Assembly (NCBI GenBank): GCA_005883305.1
Contig: VBAC01000001.1
Location: forward strand, 2,046,001-2,110,000
Reading direction: 5' to 3'
Source: Alphaproteobacteria bacterium
Lineage (GTDB): Bacteria > Pseudomonadota > Alphaproteobacteria > Sphingomonadales > Sphingomonadaceae
Length of the DNA stretch: 64,000 bases
Of the stretch, positions 44,301 to 51,872 are shown piece after piece (within the stretch, counting starts at the first letter, position 1; every line of letters starts with the position of its first letter). A model generated the notes under the pieces. The model did not search any database and was not told the DNA's origin. It saw only the letters and a program-made list of their open reading frames with translations. The position numbers and the translations under genes are program-made.

Positions 44301-44739
44301 GAGCCTGTTCACCACTTTATTCGAGGGCGGCCAGGCGCATCTGGAACTGGTCGAATCCGACGATCCGCTCGAGGCGGGCCTCGAGATCATGGCCCAGCCG
44401 CCGGGCAAGCGCCTCTCCGCTCTGACCCTTCTCTCCGGCGGCGAGCAGGCGCTGACCGCGGTCGCCCTGATCTTCGCCCTCTTCCTCACCAACCCGGCCC
44501 CGATCTGCGTCCTGGACGAGGTCGATGCGCCGCTGGACGACGCGAACATCGAGCGCTTCTGCGACCTGCTCGACCGGATGACGGGGGAGACGGACACGCG
44601 CTATCTGATCGTCACCCACAACGCGGTGACGATGAGCCGAATGCACCGCCTGTTCGGCGTCACGATGATCGAGAAGGGCGTCTCGCGGCTGGTCAGCGTC
44701 GATCTCGGCGGAGCGGAGCGCCTGCTGGCGGCGGAATAA
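41305..44739 (+). CDS. smc: Chromosome segregation protein SMC
   Basis: A 1,144-residue SMC ATPase, normal length for alphaproteobacteria. The Walker A GPNGCGKSN is at 31-39; long Ala/Glu/Arg-rich coiled coils flank a hinge (~510-640, including AAPGYERALAAALGEDLDAA and GGDRAI). The C-terminal head has LLSGGEQALTAVALIFALF (signature) and CVLDEVDAPLDDANIERF (Walker B and D-loop). GTG 41305 is chosen because VQVKRLKLSGFKSF is the conserved SMC start. It condenses and resolves sister chromosomes with ScpAB, which are not in the window. Confidence 0.97.
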   Translation: MQVKRLKLSGFKSFVEPAELCVEEGLTGVVGPNGCGKSNVLEAIRWVMGESSPKSMRGAGMDDVIFAGTALRPARDFAEVSLLVERGSHDIGGDGSIGAGEVEITRRIERGAGSAYRVNGRDVRQKDVALLFADAATGAHSPALVSQGKISAVIAAKPTERRLMLEEAAGIAGLHVRRKDAEQKLRATEANLVRLDEILADMEMRGLALRRQAKAAERYRKLSDQIRVAEARLIFARWREAAEAAEAARAEAETAEKAVALAAEAQRAAAAYQNQAATDLADKRRAAEAARERASELGHKLAALRAERDGVQRRIAELEERRRTLAADRAREEALRQDAAAAIGRLEQELSDIARRLAAAEEARGTIDIRSVEREDEARAAEAALGQARAVQAAEQAEERVARAALEAARAKRDRAEAEAARIAEQMSGLGDDSGPLRTLSEARSRREAAEAALRAAGEAIARAEAERQQAAAARDSAESEAASARAALAAVQSEREALIKAVETSGGDRAINHIKAAPGYERALAAALGEDLDAALTGDGPRRWAGAEPLPGDPALPSGTQSLADHVEAPAALLRRLRQIAVADDDDGRSLAVGQRLVTPGGKLRRWDGYVATGMGAAAAERLIRVNRLAEIETALPGASAAVDSAETAAAEARTAMQAARDAAEAARRAEAEAGAAIREAGRAEDSAAVELERLELKRTGLSERADLAAADLADAGKSLDQAEAVAAALPDAAATEAKVAELRAHAEQAQAALAEIRAEAATHARAVSADKQRADAARLEQADWRARAGDADKRHQEFGRRTAEAETEAKALAEAPEDFERKIAALTDEASAAAEAARAAAAHERAGEDSLRVAEGRLAEAGEAQAAAREARAGAVARAEAQDSRRVEMARISGEKFECPPPLLPEKAGFREDEIQGVAEESARLERQSLERERIGPVNLVAESELGELEESRLASQAEREELGQAIHRLRGSIGSLNREGRARLLTAFQEVDRHFRSLFTTLFEGGQAHLELVESDDPLEAGLEIMAQPPGKRLSALTLLSGGEQALTAVALIFALFLTNPAPICVLDEVDAPLDDANIERFCDLLDRMTGETDTRYLIVTHNAVTMSRMHRLFGVTMIEKGVSRLVSVDLGGAERLLAAE

Positions 44740-44744
44740 TGCGA

Positions 44745-44892
44745 GTCATCCCGGCGAAGGGGCACCCCGCAAAGTACTACTTTGCGGGGACCCCGAAGGC
44801 CGGGACCCAGGAACGCTGAGAGGCGATAATTGGCACGGTTGCCCGAAACGCGCGCGGTGGTGTTCATGGGTCCCGGCCTTCGCCGGGATGAC
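44745..44892. repeat. Long intergenic repeat, family R3 copy 2 (inverted relative to copy 1)
   Basis: A 148-bp copy with outer arms GTCATCCCGGCGAAGG / CCTTCGCCGGGATGAC and the 12-bp inverted repeat CCCCGCAAAGTA-C-TACTTTGCGGGG (44765-44789). Only the single central base of the palindrome differs from copy 1. It sits between smc and the P450 gene. Confidence 0.85.
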
Positions 44893-44906
44893 TCGGGGGC
44901 TTGGAA

Positions 44907-46253
44907 ATGACAATCCGTTTCGTCCCGCCTTACCCGGCGCGCGGCGCGAGCCCCGTACCCGTCTGGCGCGGGTTCATGGGGGAGCGCGCCCGCACCGCGG
45001 TCTACGGCTGGTCGGAGCAGGCGTTCACCGAGCCTTTTCTCCGCCGGCGGGTGTTCGGACACAATGTCCTCATCCCGCTGACCCCGGCCGCGATCGAACG
45101 CGTGCTGCTCGACAACGCGGCCAATTACGTGAAGCCCGATCTGGTCAAGAAATTGCTCAAGCCGACGATCGGCCGCGGCCTCCTGTCCTCGGACGGCGCT
45201 CTGTGGCGCGACCAGCGCAAGATCGTGGCCGCGAATTTCGCCCCGGCGGCGATCGAGGCGCTCGTTCCCGTCTTCGCCGGCGCGGCACGGCGGGCGATGG
45301 CGGGATGGAGCGGCGCCGAGGACATGGCCGCCCAGGCGACCCAGACGACGATGCGGATCATCTCCGACGCGCTGTTCGCGGGGGATCCCCGCCTCACCAC
45401 ACAGGCGGCGATGGACCATATCACGGCCGCGCTCGACGGCGTGAGCGAGGCCCGGCTGCAAATATTGCTCGGCCTGCCGCTCATGCCCTGGAGCCTTCGC
45501 GGCCGGCGGGCGCACAAAGGCCAGGTCTACCTGCGCGAGACTTTGACGCAGGTGGTCCGCGACCGCCTTCCGGACGGCGGCCCGGACGATTTCCTCGGCC
45601 GCCTGATCCGCGCGCTCCACGGCAAGTTCGCGGGCGAGGAGGCGCTGGCGCTCGCCGTCGACAATGCCGCCACCTTCTATCTCGCCGGTCACGAGACCAC
45701 CGCCAACGCGATCACCTGGACGCTCTACCTGCTGTCGGAGCAACCCGAGCTGCAGTCCGAGGCGGCGGCGGAAGCGCGGGCCGCGCTGGCGGCGGGCGAG
45801 GAGGATGCCGAGTTGCCCGAGCGGCTCCCGCTGCTTCGCCGAGTCCTCGAGGAATCGATGCGACTCTATCCGCCGGTGCCGCGCTTCGACCGGCAGGCGG
45901 CGCAGGACGACGCGCTGGACGGCCAACCCGTGGGCGCCGGCGACATCGTCTCGATCTGGCCATGGCTGATCCACCGCCACCGGGCGCTGTGGGAGGACGC
46001 CGATATCTTCGATCCCGAAAGGATGCGGCCCGAGACCAAAGCCGCCCGCCACCGCTTCCAGTATATCCCCTTCGGCGGCGGGCCGCGCCTGTGCGTCGGA
46101 ATGCGCTTCGCCACCGCCGAGGCGCTGACCGTGCTTGCGCATTGGCTCGGCAACTGGTCGTTCGCGCCCGCGCCGGGCCGCGAGGTCCGCGCCTCCGGCA
46201 TGGTCACGCTCAGGCCGGCGGGCGGCCTGCCGCTGATGCTGGGGCCGCGCTAG
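44907..46253 (+). CDS. Cytochrome P450
   Basis: A 448-residue P450. The I-helix motif AGHETT is at 260-265, ExxR is E316-R319, PERM (~370) is the PERF-like motif, and FGGGPRLCVGMRF binds haem through C396. The N-terminus is soluble, with no membrane anchor. It resembles the bacterial CYP group related to eukaryotic CYP4-like fatty-acid or terpenoid hydroxylases; the substrate is unknown. No ferredoxin or reductase gene is adjacent. ATG 44907 is used instead of an in-frame TTG at 44901. Confidence 0.93.
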   Translation: MTIRFVPPYPARGASPVPVWRGFMGERARTAVYGWSEQAFTEPFLRRRVFGHNVLIPLTPAAIERVLLDNAANYVKPDLVKKLLKPTIGRGLLSSDGALWRDQRKIVAANFAPAAIEALVPVFAGAARRAMAGWSGAEDMAAQATQTTMRIISDALFAGDPRLTTQAAMDHITAALDGVSEARLQILLGLPLMPWSLRGRRAHKGQVYLRETLTQVVRDRLPDGGPDDFLGRLIRALHGKFAGEEALALAVDNAATFYLAGHETTANAITWTLYLLSEQPELQSEAAAEARAALAAGEEDAELPERLPLLRRVLEESMRLYPPVPRFDRQAAQDDALDGQPVGAGDIVSIWPWLIHRHRALWEDADIFDPERMRPETKAARHRFQYIPFGGGPRLCVGMRFATAEALTVLAHWLGNWSFAPAPGREVRASGMVTLRPAGGLPLMLGPR

Positions 46254-46365
46254 CGTCCGCGAGAGGGTCGCCATTGGCAGGCGGATGGCTTATCCTGGCT
46301 CCCGGATGAGCCGGTTCCCCCGCCGGACGGCGCCGCTTCGGCGGTGCGAAGAGGAGACCTAATCG

Positions 46366-46848
46366 TTGACGAACTTGGACCCGGCGCGGCGCAAGGCCGC
46401 CGAGCTGATCAGCAAGAACAGGCTCACGTCTCCGCCGGTCGATGCCGAGCGGATCGCCCGCCTCGAGAAAGTCAGCGTGCTCTACGCCGGCCTCAATGAC
46501 GAAGTGAAGGACAAGGTGTCCGCTTATGCGGAGCCGAACCGCGTCATTTACGTCAACCGCGACCAGCCTCCCGAGCACAAAAATTATGCGATCGCGCATG
46601 AGCTGGGCCATTTGCTGCTCCACCCCAGCTATGTGGAATCGAGCAAATATCAGCTGTTGCTGCGAAACACGTTCGTCGGCGCCGGCAAATCGAACGAGGA
46701 GAAGGAAGCCGAAGCCTTCGCCGCCGAGCTGCTCGTGCCGAGGAAGCTGCTCGACAGGTTCAGGAGCAAGGATCCCGAAAGCCTCGCCTCGCTGTTCGTC
46801 GCGCCGATCGAGGTGATCCGCGCCCAATTGGGGCCGCCGCTGTCGTGA
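46366..46848 (+). CDS. ImmA/IrrE family metallo-endopeptidase
   Basis: A 160-residue protein beginning with TTG 46366 behind GAGGAG nine bases upstream. HELGH (H78, E79, H82) is the zinc site and EAEAFAAELLVP provides the third ligand glutamate. ImmA/IrrE peptidases usually cleave a DNA-binding repressor or antitoxin encoded next to them. Here no helix-turn-helix gene is adjacent; instead the stop overlaps (GTGA) the start of a two-span membrane protein. The repressor-cleavage role is therefore uncertain. Confidence 0.88.
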   Translation: MTNLDPARRKAAELISKNRLTSPPVDAERIARLEKVSVLYAGLNDEVKDKVSAYAEPNRVIYVNRDQPPEHKNYAIAHELGHLLLHPSYVESSKYQLLLRNTFVGAGKSNEEKEAEAFAAELLVPRKLLDRFRSKDPESLASLFVAPIEVIRAQLGPPLS

Positions 46849-47204
46849 GCATCAGCCGCACCGACGTCCAGGCGCTGGCGCCGTCGCCAACCGACGAGAC
46901 CAAGGACCAGGCCATCGCCGATGCGGTGGTCGATGCGGCACGGCAAGAGGTGGAAACCGGCGGGCGGAAGGGCTTCTTCGACCTGCGGAACCGATGGTCG
47001 AGCGCGATCATCGTGTGGATCAGCATCCTGATCATGTTCAACGCCGCGCTGACCGTGCTGGTCGGGCTCGGAGGCCTCGATTTTCGCGAATATCACTGGT
47101 TCATCACGGCGGTCACCGTGGAAACCTTCCTCCAGATCGTGGCGCTCGGAGCGATAGCCGTGCGCTTCCTCTTCTCAAGCGGGGATACGCCGCCTGCGCC
47201 CTGA
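46845..47204 (+). CDS. Small two-TM membrane protein coupled to ImmA
   Basis: A 119-residue protein with a ~55-residue acidic cytosolic N-terminus and two hydrophobic spans (~53-75, IIVWISILIMFNAALTVLVG; ~87-108, FITAVTVETFLQIVALGAIA). The GTG start overlaps the peptidase stop by four bases, so expression is coupled. I do not recognise the family. A membrane-anchored substrate or regulator of the peptidase is one possibility. Confidence 0.75.
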   Translation: MSISRTDVQALAPSPTDETKDQAIADAVVDAARQEVETGGRKGFFDLRNRWSSAIIVWISILIMFNAALTVLVGLGGLDFREYHWFITAVTVETFLQIVALGAIAVRFLFSSGDTPPAP

Positions 47205-47216
47205 TCGGCGCGCGGC

Positions 47217-48365
47217 CTATTCCGCCGCCGCAGGCACGAGCTTGCCCGCCTTTCGCTTCCTCGCCAGCGCCGCGCGCCAGCCGCGGCTGCGCAGCCACAT
47301 GACGATTCCGGTGATCGAGAGCGCCGCCGGAACGATCCCGCCCACGAAGATCACGATCTGCCACACCGCCCCCATGCCGGTGCCGTCGTGCAGCCGGCGC
47401 ATCAGCCGGGCGTTGGTCTCGGGCCGCGGCGGACGGGGCGGCGTGACCGCCCCGGTGGAGTCGTCGACCGCGACCTCCGCCGGCCCACCGGGACGGGCAT
47501 AAGCGATCTTCCATGTGGGCTGCTGGTCGGTCGGCCAGGTGATGCCGGTGAGAGCGCCCGTCGCATGGCGCCGGCTCGCGGCGAGCGCGGAATCGACGGT
47601 GGTGGCCGTCTGCTCGAGCGGCAGCGCCCGGCCGGCGCGGGCGCGGTCGCCCTGGGCCCCGCTTCTGGGCTGGCTGGCTTCGAAGGCGCCGAACACGGAG
47701 GGGAAGGAGATCCAGAAGCCGGTAAAGCTGAGCATCGCCAGCGGCAGCAGCACCCAGAAACCGAGCAGATGGTGGATGTTGGCGTTGGTCGAATTCTGCC
47801 GCCGCCAGCGAAAGCCGCGGCTGACGCTGCCGGTCGCCGGCCACCACAGCCAGATGCCGGTGAGGCACGAGCAGAACATGAACACCCCGACCCAGCCGAC
47901 GATCGTCCGCCCCCAGCCCGGCACCATCAGGCTTCCATGAAGCATGTGGAAGACTCGGACGAGCCCGGCGTTCGACGAGGCTTTGTCGAGCACCCGCGCC
48001 GTGCCGGGATCGAGCCAGACGCTGGTGCGCGCGGGCGGCCCGCCGCCTGCGCCCGGAGCGGAGGCGCGGGTCGCCGAGACGACGACCGGCCCGCCTCCAT
48101 GCTCGGGATAACGGATCGAGGCGATGCGCTCGCCGGGCGCCAGAGCCGCCTGCGCCGCCGAGGCGTAGGCGCCCGGATCGCGCGCCGGCGTGGGGCTCGA
48201 CACGAGATAGCGTTGCGGGTTGATCGCCTCGTCGAGCCAGTCGTGCCAGACCAAGGCGGAGCCGGTCAGCGAGACCGGGATGATCAGCACCGCGAGCAGC
48301 AGGCCGATCCACTTGTGGACCTGAAGCCAAAACCCACGCAGGCGAAGAATCGTCGATTGGGCCAC
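47217..48365 (-). CDS. PepSY-associated transmembrane protein (iron-uptake linked)
   Basis: A 382-residue membrane protein with four main spans (~13-35, 150-175, 205-230, 340-365). WLQVHKWIGLLLAVLIIPVSLTGS with its HKWIG histidine and the HHLLGFW motif are typical of the PepSY_TM/PiuB family, thought to reduce ferric iron or ferri-siderophores at the inner membrane. Starts at GTG 48365 with GAAGGA upstream. It lies downstream of a PKHD hydroxylase and a TonB siderophore receptor, consistent with an iron-acquisition operon. Confidence 0.88.
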   Translation of the reverse strand: MAQSTILRLRGFWLQVHKWIGLLLAVLIIPVSLTGSALVWHDWLDEAINPQRYLVSSPTPARDPGAYASAAQAALAPGERIASIRYPEHGGGPVVVSATRASAPGAGGGPPARTSVWLDPGTARVLDKASSNAGLVRVFHMLHGSLMVPGWGRTIVGWVGVFMFCSCLTGIWLWWPATGSVSRGFRWRRQNSTNANIHHLLGFWVLLPLAMLSFTGFWISFPSVFGAFEASQPRSGAQGDRARAGRALPLEQTATTVDSALAASRRHATGALTGITWPTDQQPTWKIAYARPGGPAEVAVDDSTGAVTPPRPPRPETNARLMRRLHDGTGMGAVWQIVIFVGGIVPAALSITGIVMWLRSRGWRAALARKRKAGKLVPAAAE

Positions 48366-48452
48366 GAAAAGTCCTTCGGAAGTTTCGCCAAACCTAAAAG
48401 CTAATGCGAATGGGTTGCAACGGCTGGATTGTCGCAGAATGTCTCCGCCGTC

Positions 48453-49136
48453 TCAGCTGTCCGCCCACCGCCGCAGCAAATTGTGATAAATGCCGGTGAG
48501 GCGGATCACCTCGCGGTCGTCATGGCCGCGCTCGGCACCCAGCGCCTGGATCGACCGGTCGAGATCGAAGAGAAGCGTGCGCGCTGCGTCGTCGCGGACC
48601 ATCGACTGGATCCAGAAGAAGCTTGCGATCCGCGCGCCCTTCGTCACCGGCTCGACCCGGTGAAGGCTCGACGCGGGATAGAGGAGCAGGTGGCCGGCCG
48701 GCAGCTTCGTGGCGTGGACGCCCAGATTGTCCTCGACCACCAGCTCGCCGCCTTCATAGGCCTCCGGATCCTCGAGGAAGAGCGTCGCCGAAAGGTCGCT
48801 TCGGACGCGGAACTCGCTTCGCGCGTGGATGCGGACGGCATTGTCGACATGAGTCCCGAACGCCTCGCCGCGCTCGTAGCGGTTGAACAGGGGCGGAAAG
48901 ATCTTGAGCGGCAGCGCGGCAGCGATGAACAAGGGCGAGCGGCCCAGCGCCTCGAGCACGATCCGCCCGGCCTCCTTCGCGGCCGGGGAATCCTCGGCGA
49001 TCTGCCGGTTGTTCTTGGCCAGCGCCGATTGGTGGCCCGAGGTCGCGTTGCCGTCGATCCACTCCCCCGCGTCGACGATCGAGCGCACCCGGGCCACGCC
49101 CTCGGCATCGAGCAGATCGGGAATGGCGAGCATCAT
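48453..49136 (-). CDS. PKHD-type Fe(II)/2-oxoglutarate hydroxylase (PiuC/YbiX)
   Basis: A 227-residue enzyme, matching the usual ~226 residues of PiuC/Ybi[11 protein letters not shown] gives the HxD iron ligands, SLHRVEPV the distal His, and [12 protein letters not shown] the 2-oxoglutarate-binding Arg. ATG 49136 (tandem ATG) is chosen by family length over an in-frame ATG eight codons upstream. PiuC genes accompany TonB-dependent siderophore receptors; a role in siderophore or iron handling is inferred from this linkage. Confidence 0.93.
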   Translation of the reverse strand: MMLAIPDLLDAEGVARVRSIVDAGEWIDGNATSGHQSALAKNNRQIAEDSPAAKEAGRIVLEALGRSPLFIAAALPLKIFPPLFNRYERGEAFGTHVDNAVRIHARSEFRVRSDLSATLFLEDPEAYEGGELVVEDNLGVHATKLPAGHLLLYPASSLHRVEPVTKGARIASFFWIQSMVRDDAARTLLFDLDRSIQALGAERGHDDREVIRLTGIYHNLLRRWADS

Positions 49137-49164
49137 GGGCGGACGCGACCTTTCATTCAATCAT

Positions 49165-49250
49165 CGTCACTCCCGCGAAAGCGGGAGTCCAGCTTCTTTC
49201 GCTCGCGCGACCGGGAGGCAGGCTGGATTCCCGCTTTCGCGGGAATGACG
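49165..49250. repeat. Palindromic intergenic repeat, family R1 copy 4
   Basis: An 86-bp copy with inverted ends CGTCACTCCCGCGAAAGCGG / CGCTTTCGCGGGAATGACG. It sits between the TonB receptor stop and the PKHD hydroxylase start, i.e. inside the iron operon. Confidence 0.9.
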
Positions 49251-49259
49251 GCGGGGGCA

Positions 49260-51680
49260 TCAGAAGCTGTAGAACAGGCTGAGCACCGCCGAGCGCGCCT
49301 CGCCGGGCGCCGCCCAGCCGCCGGTGATCACGCCGCTCGTCGCGTTCACATTGTTGCGGACGTTGGTGAAATAGCGCTCGCCGGTGACGTTGGTGACGTT
49401 GAGCTGCGCCGTCAGGCCCTGGCGGATCTCGTAGGAGAGGAACAGGCGGTGGGTGAGCCAGTCGTCGGTCAGATATTGGGTCCGCTGGAGCAATGTGCGC
49501 TGATAGGTGGCGACGGCGCCCTGATAGGTGAAGCCGTAGCCGACCTGAAGCCCGAACGGCGCCCGCCAGGTGGTGAACAGGCTGGCGGAATGCGCCGGCG
49601 TCTGGATCAGGCGGTCGCCGGCCTGCGGATCGGGCAGCGCCGCGCTGTTGAGGCAGGACGGCCCCGGATTGGCGAGGCAGAAATCGGAGACGCTCTGAAG
49701 TACCTTTGAGCGAAGATAGGTGTAATTGGCGAAGACCGACCAGGCACGGGTGACGTTGCCGCTGGCCCCGAGCGCGATCCCGTCGACCCGCGAGCGGCCG
49801 TCGACGAGCTGGACCGCCGGATTGACCGGGTCGCCTGAAGGCACGCGGAAGTTGCTGCGCTCGTTGCGGAACAGGGCCGCGGTCAGCTGTAGCCGCCGAT
49901 TGAACAGCTCCGCCTTGCCGCCGATCTCGTAATTCACCGCGGTCTCCGGAGCGACGTCGCAGAAATTGACCAGCGTGGCCCCGGAGCCCGAGGTGCAGCC
50001 GAGCCGCACCGTCGCCGACGAAGGCGTGCGGGCATTGCCGAAGGCGACGTAGAGGCTGGTGGCGCGGGTGGGCTTGAAGACGGCGCCGAACCGATAGGAG
50101 AACAAAGTTTCCTCGCTGACCTGCGGCGCCAGATCGGCCGCGCCCGGCATTGCCGCCCCGGGCGGATAAGCGGGGAGAAGGACGTTGACGAACCGCCCCC
50201 GAGCCCGCTCCAGCCGGACGCCGCCGTTGAGCTCGAACATCGTGCCGATCTCGAGCGTGTCGAACGCATAGGCCGCAGCGTCGCTGCTCTCGCTGCGCTG
50301 GCGCGCGGTGACCGTGTAGTTGATCGGGCCGGCATAGATCGCCGCGGGATTGGAGATGCTGTCGATCGGCAGCGGAGTGAAGGCGGAGCCGTCGGCGTTG
50401 CGGGCCAATTCGGCCGTCTCGATCCCGTAATCCTCCCGGCTGAGCGACGCGCCGACGACCATCGTGTTGCGCAGCCGGCCTGCCTCGCCGGCGGTCCAGC
50501 TGAGGTCGGTCTGGTTGTGGATCAGGCTGTTCGATTGGTCGCGCACGCGGCCGCGCGGGCCCGACGGACGGTAGAAGCCGGGGGCGAGGCCGGCCGGGCA
50601 AGCGGCGCCCGCAGTCGCGTTCGGGCCGGCCGGGACGGGCTGGAGGCCGGTACCGGTGAGGCACCATGTGCCTTCCGCCGAGCTGGTCTGGCTATACTGA
50701 TCGACCTGTTGCCAGCGGGTGAGGTTGCGCAAGAGCAGGCTGTCGCTGAACTCGTGGCGGAAGGTGGCGGTGATCCGGTCGACCGTGATCCGCTGTGTGT
50801 CGAGATTGCGATAGCCGAAATAGTCGCTGTCATGCGCCTCCGGCAGCGGCCCATCGTTCACCTGATTGAGGAAATAGGGGACTCCGTAGAAGGGAATATT
50901 GTCGTCCTCCTGATGGACCCAGGCGAGCGTCAGGCTGGTCGGCGAGCCGATGCCGAAGGTGATCGCCGGAGCGACGCCCCAGCGCCGATACGCCTCGAAA
51001 TCACGGCCCGGAATGTCGTTGCGGTGCCACATGGCGTTGAGCCGCACGGCGACGAACTCGCTGAGGCGCTGGTTGGTATCGAGAGTGCCGCGATAATAAT
51101 CGTCGGTGCCGATCGCGGCCGAGAGGATGGTCAGGTCGTCGCCCTGAGGCACCTTGGAGACCATGTTGATCGTGCCGCCGACGCTTCCCGATCCGTTGAA
51201 CACCGAATTGGCGCCGTTGTAGATCTCGATCTGCTGCAGGTTGAAGGGGTCGGTTCGGCTGTATTGGGCGGAATCGCGCACGCCGTCCTGGGTGATGTCG
51301 TTGCTCGCGCTGTAGCCGCGCAGGTTGATCGAATCGCCATAGCCGCCGCCCCCTTCCCCGGCGCCGAAGGTGATTCCGGGGATGGTCGAGAGCGCGTCGC
51401 GCAGGGTCAGCAGATTCTGCCGCCGCAGCGTCTGGTCGGAGATCACCGTGACCGTCTGGGGTGTGTCGAGCAGGTCGCTGGTCGCCTTGGGCGATTCGAG
51501 CTCGCGTTGCTCGCGCGTGCCGGTGACGACGATGGCCTCGTCGGTGCGCTGGGCGACTCCGCTCTGGGTGTCGGCGGCGACCGGGACGACGTCCGACGCG
51601 AGCGCGGGCGAGGAGAAAAAGCCGACGCAGCCGAGCGCGAGAAAGACGGGCGCGCTGGCGGCGGGAGGGCGGGACGGCAT
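49260..51680 (-). CDS. TonB-dependent catecholate-type siderophore receptor
   Basis: An 806-residue outer-membrane receptor. A signal peptide (cleavage near SPALA, ~29) is followed by EAIVVTGTREQRE (TonB-box-like and plug start), then the plug (~60-165, including GITFGAGEGGGGYGDSINLRG and GSVGGTINMVSK), then a 22-strand barrel ending in SLFYSF with the C-terminal aromatic needed for BAM insertion. It resembles Fiu/FiuA receptors for monomeric catecholates. ATG 51680 has AGGGG upstream. A Fur-like site lies about 50 bases upstream. Confidence 0.95.
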   Translation of the reverse strand: MPSRPPAASAPVFLALGCVGFFSSPALASDVVPVAADTQSGVAQRTDEAIVVTGTREQRELESPKATSDLLDTPQTVTVISDQTLRRQNLLTLRDALSTIPGITFGAGEGGGGYGDSINLRGYSASNDITQDGVRDSAQYSRTDPFNLQQIEIYNGANSVFNGSGSVGGTINMVSKVPQGDDLTILSAAIGTDDYYRGTLDTNQRLSEFVAVRLNAMWHRNDIPGRDFEAYRRWGVAPAITFGIGSPTSLTLAWVHQEDDNIPFYGVPYFLNQVNDGPLPEAHDSDYFGYRNLDTQRITVDRITATFRHEFSDSLLLRNLTRWQQVDQYSQTSSAEGTWCLTGTGLQPVPAGPNATAGAACPAGLAPGFYRPSGPRGRVRDQSNSLIHNQTDLSWTAGEAGRLRNTMVVGASLSREDYGIETAELARNADGSAFTPLPIDSISNPAAIYAGPINYTVTARQRSESSDAAAYAFDTLEIGTMFELNGGVRLERARGRFVNVLLPAYPPGAAMPGAADLAPQVSEETLFSYRFGAVFKPTRATSLYVAFGNARTPSSATVRLGCTSGSGATLVNFCDVAPETAVNYEIGGKAELFNRRLQLTAALFRNERSNFRVPSGDPVNPAVQLVDGRSRVDGIALGASGNVTRAWSVFANYTYLRSKVLQSVSDFCLANPGPSCLNSAALPDPQAGDRLIQTPAHSASLFTTWRAPFGLQVGYGFTYQGAVATYQRTLLQRTQYLTDDWLTHRLFLSYEIRQGLTAQLNVTNVTGERYFTNVRNNVNATSGVITGGWAAPGEARSAVLSLFYSF

Positions 51681-51730
51681 TCGAAAACCCCTGGCTGGCT
51701 CCGCCGGCATTCCGGTCGGCACACCGGCTA

Positions 51731-51747
51731 TTGCAATTCATTCTCAA
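51731..51747. promoter_or_regulatory. Fur-like box in front of the TonB receptor operon
   Basis: TTGCAATTCATTCTCAA lies in the divergent promoter region between the TonB receptor (51680) and the DUF347 gene (51873). The reverse complement TTGAGAATGAATTGCAA matches the 7-1-7 Fur pattern (TGAGAAT-x-ATTnnnA) well, and its AT content stands out. Iron-dependent repression of the receptor, PKHD and PepSY genes is expected. Confidence 0.65.
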
Positions 51748-51872
51748 TAGTGTCAATTCAATTGCGAAGCGGTCGCATCTAGCTTCTGTGTCGTCATGGC
51801 TTTCGCGGGCTTGCGTTTTGAGGCCGAAGCGCCGCCCATTCGTTCCTGCGCAGGCGAAGGAAGGGACGAGGG

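Noticed and set aside
46366-47204. A classical toxin-antitoxin pair
   Set aside because: The partner of the ImmA-like peptidase is a membrane protein without a DNA-binding domain, and neither product resembles a known toxin.
49260-51722. An upstream ATG at 51722 for the TonB receptor
   Set aside because: It would add 14 residues before the signal peptide, while ATG 51680 has AGGGG at good spacing and leaves a normal signal sequence.
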